This document shows positions 63,715 through 64,000 of a stretch of DNA of 64,000 nucleotides, piece by piece. Within the stretch, counting starts at the first letter, position 1, and every line of letters begins with the position of its first letter. A program made the translations under genes and the position numbers. Origin of the DNA: Branchipolynoe longqiensis (lineage: Eukaryota > Annelida > Polychaeta > Phyllodocida > Polynoidae); contig CM059194.1 of assembly GCA_030323885.1 (NCBI GenBank), positions 11,146,963-11,210,962 on the forward strand, in the 5' to 3' direction. A model generated the notes under the pieces. That model saw nothing but the letters and a program-made list of their open reading frames with translations, searched no databases and was not told the origin of the DNA.

Positions 63715-64000
63715 ATGTTTCTTTGTGTGTTGGTGTTTTACTTCCCAGCAACATCTAAGGTCATATCAGGACGGGTACCGACATGTGACAGTGTGCACTC
63801 ATGTTGACTTTATAGTGCTACCCCACTGAGATACCAGGCCACCAGCACTATGACCTGATATCCCACTCAGTCACATTATCCTGGCACTGAGCCAACCAGT
63901 CATTGCCCTATCCTAATAATGCCGAGCGCCTGGCTAGGAAGCGACAAGTATCAATTTTTAAGTCATTGGTTTGAGTCGACCAGGGTTCGAACCCACGATC
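63715..64000 (-). mobile_element. SINE family A, cut by the window end
   Basis: Tail (CCCAGCAACATCTAAGGTCA), body and linker are complete. The box B complement GGGTTCGAACCC is reached at 63983-63994, and the rest of the tRNA-Leu-like head lies outside. Confidence 0.95.

Overview
The window looks like intergenic or intronic DNA from an animal genome, most likely a mollusc or another lophotrochozoan. There are no bacterial-style operons and no ribosome binding sites. Almost all recognisable sequence is transposable elements or tandem repeats. The best taxonomic hint is a tRNA-headed SINE (family B here) whose body I recall as very common in molluscan genomes; that is recollection and needs a database search. 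The abundance of tyrosine-recombinase retroelements (DIRS and Ngaro types) and of the other SINEs fits the same reading.

The centrepiece is a DIRS-type retrotransposon at 36213-43652. Its inverted ends and the internal complementary region (ICR) that joins the complements of both ends are base-perfect. Its gag-like region and tyrosine recombinase region carry frameshifts. Its reverse transcriptase/RNase H/methyltransferase-like reading frame (40400-42250) is open for 616 codons with catalytic residues present. The element sits in a TA microsatellite. A 5'-truncated LINE (36897-38945) is inserted in it, and a dimeric tRNA-derived SINE (37529-38029) is inserted in the LINE's coding region. A second YR element is represented by an RNase H/recombinase remnant at 3283-4000, bracketed by 40-bp perfect direct repeats.

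Layout: 0-9 kb holds pogo-like MITEs, the Ngaro remnant, TA microsatellites and SINEs. 10-20 kb is dense in PIF/Harbinger-like MITEs (TAA target duplications, ends related to AGSCCN-GTCACAC) whose interiors are built from arrays of a short word that differs between subfamilies. 20-31 kb has SINEs, a LINE 3' end, a (CAGTGA)-like array and a 95-bp minisatellite. 31-36 kb has SINEs, a MULE-like element with an 11-bp target duplication, and a truncated PIF-like MITE. 36-43.7 kb is the DIRS nest. 44-53 kb has further MITEs, a GC-rich patch and a 33-bp minisatellite open on both strands. 53-58 kb has two degenerate ~105-115 bp tandem arrays, SINEs and another PIF-like MITE. 59.3-60 kb has four repeated promoter-like modules ending in a TATA-like box and a candidate first exon. 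61-64 kb is mostly unique, with a few repeats.

I see no confident host protein-coding gene, rRNA, bona fide tRNA or CRISPR array. Two short candidate exons (14205-14330 and 59717-59936) are given with low confidence. SINE families are named A-D, LINE copies L, PIF-like MITEs E1-E11, and other MITEs by letter, for use within this report only.
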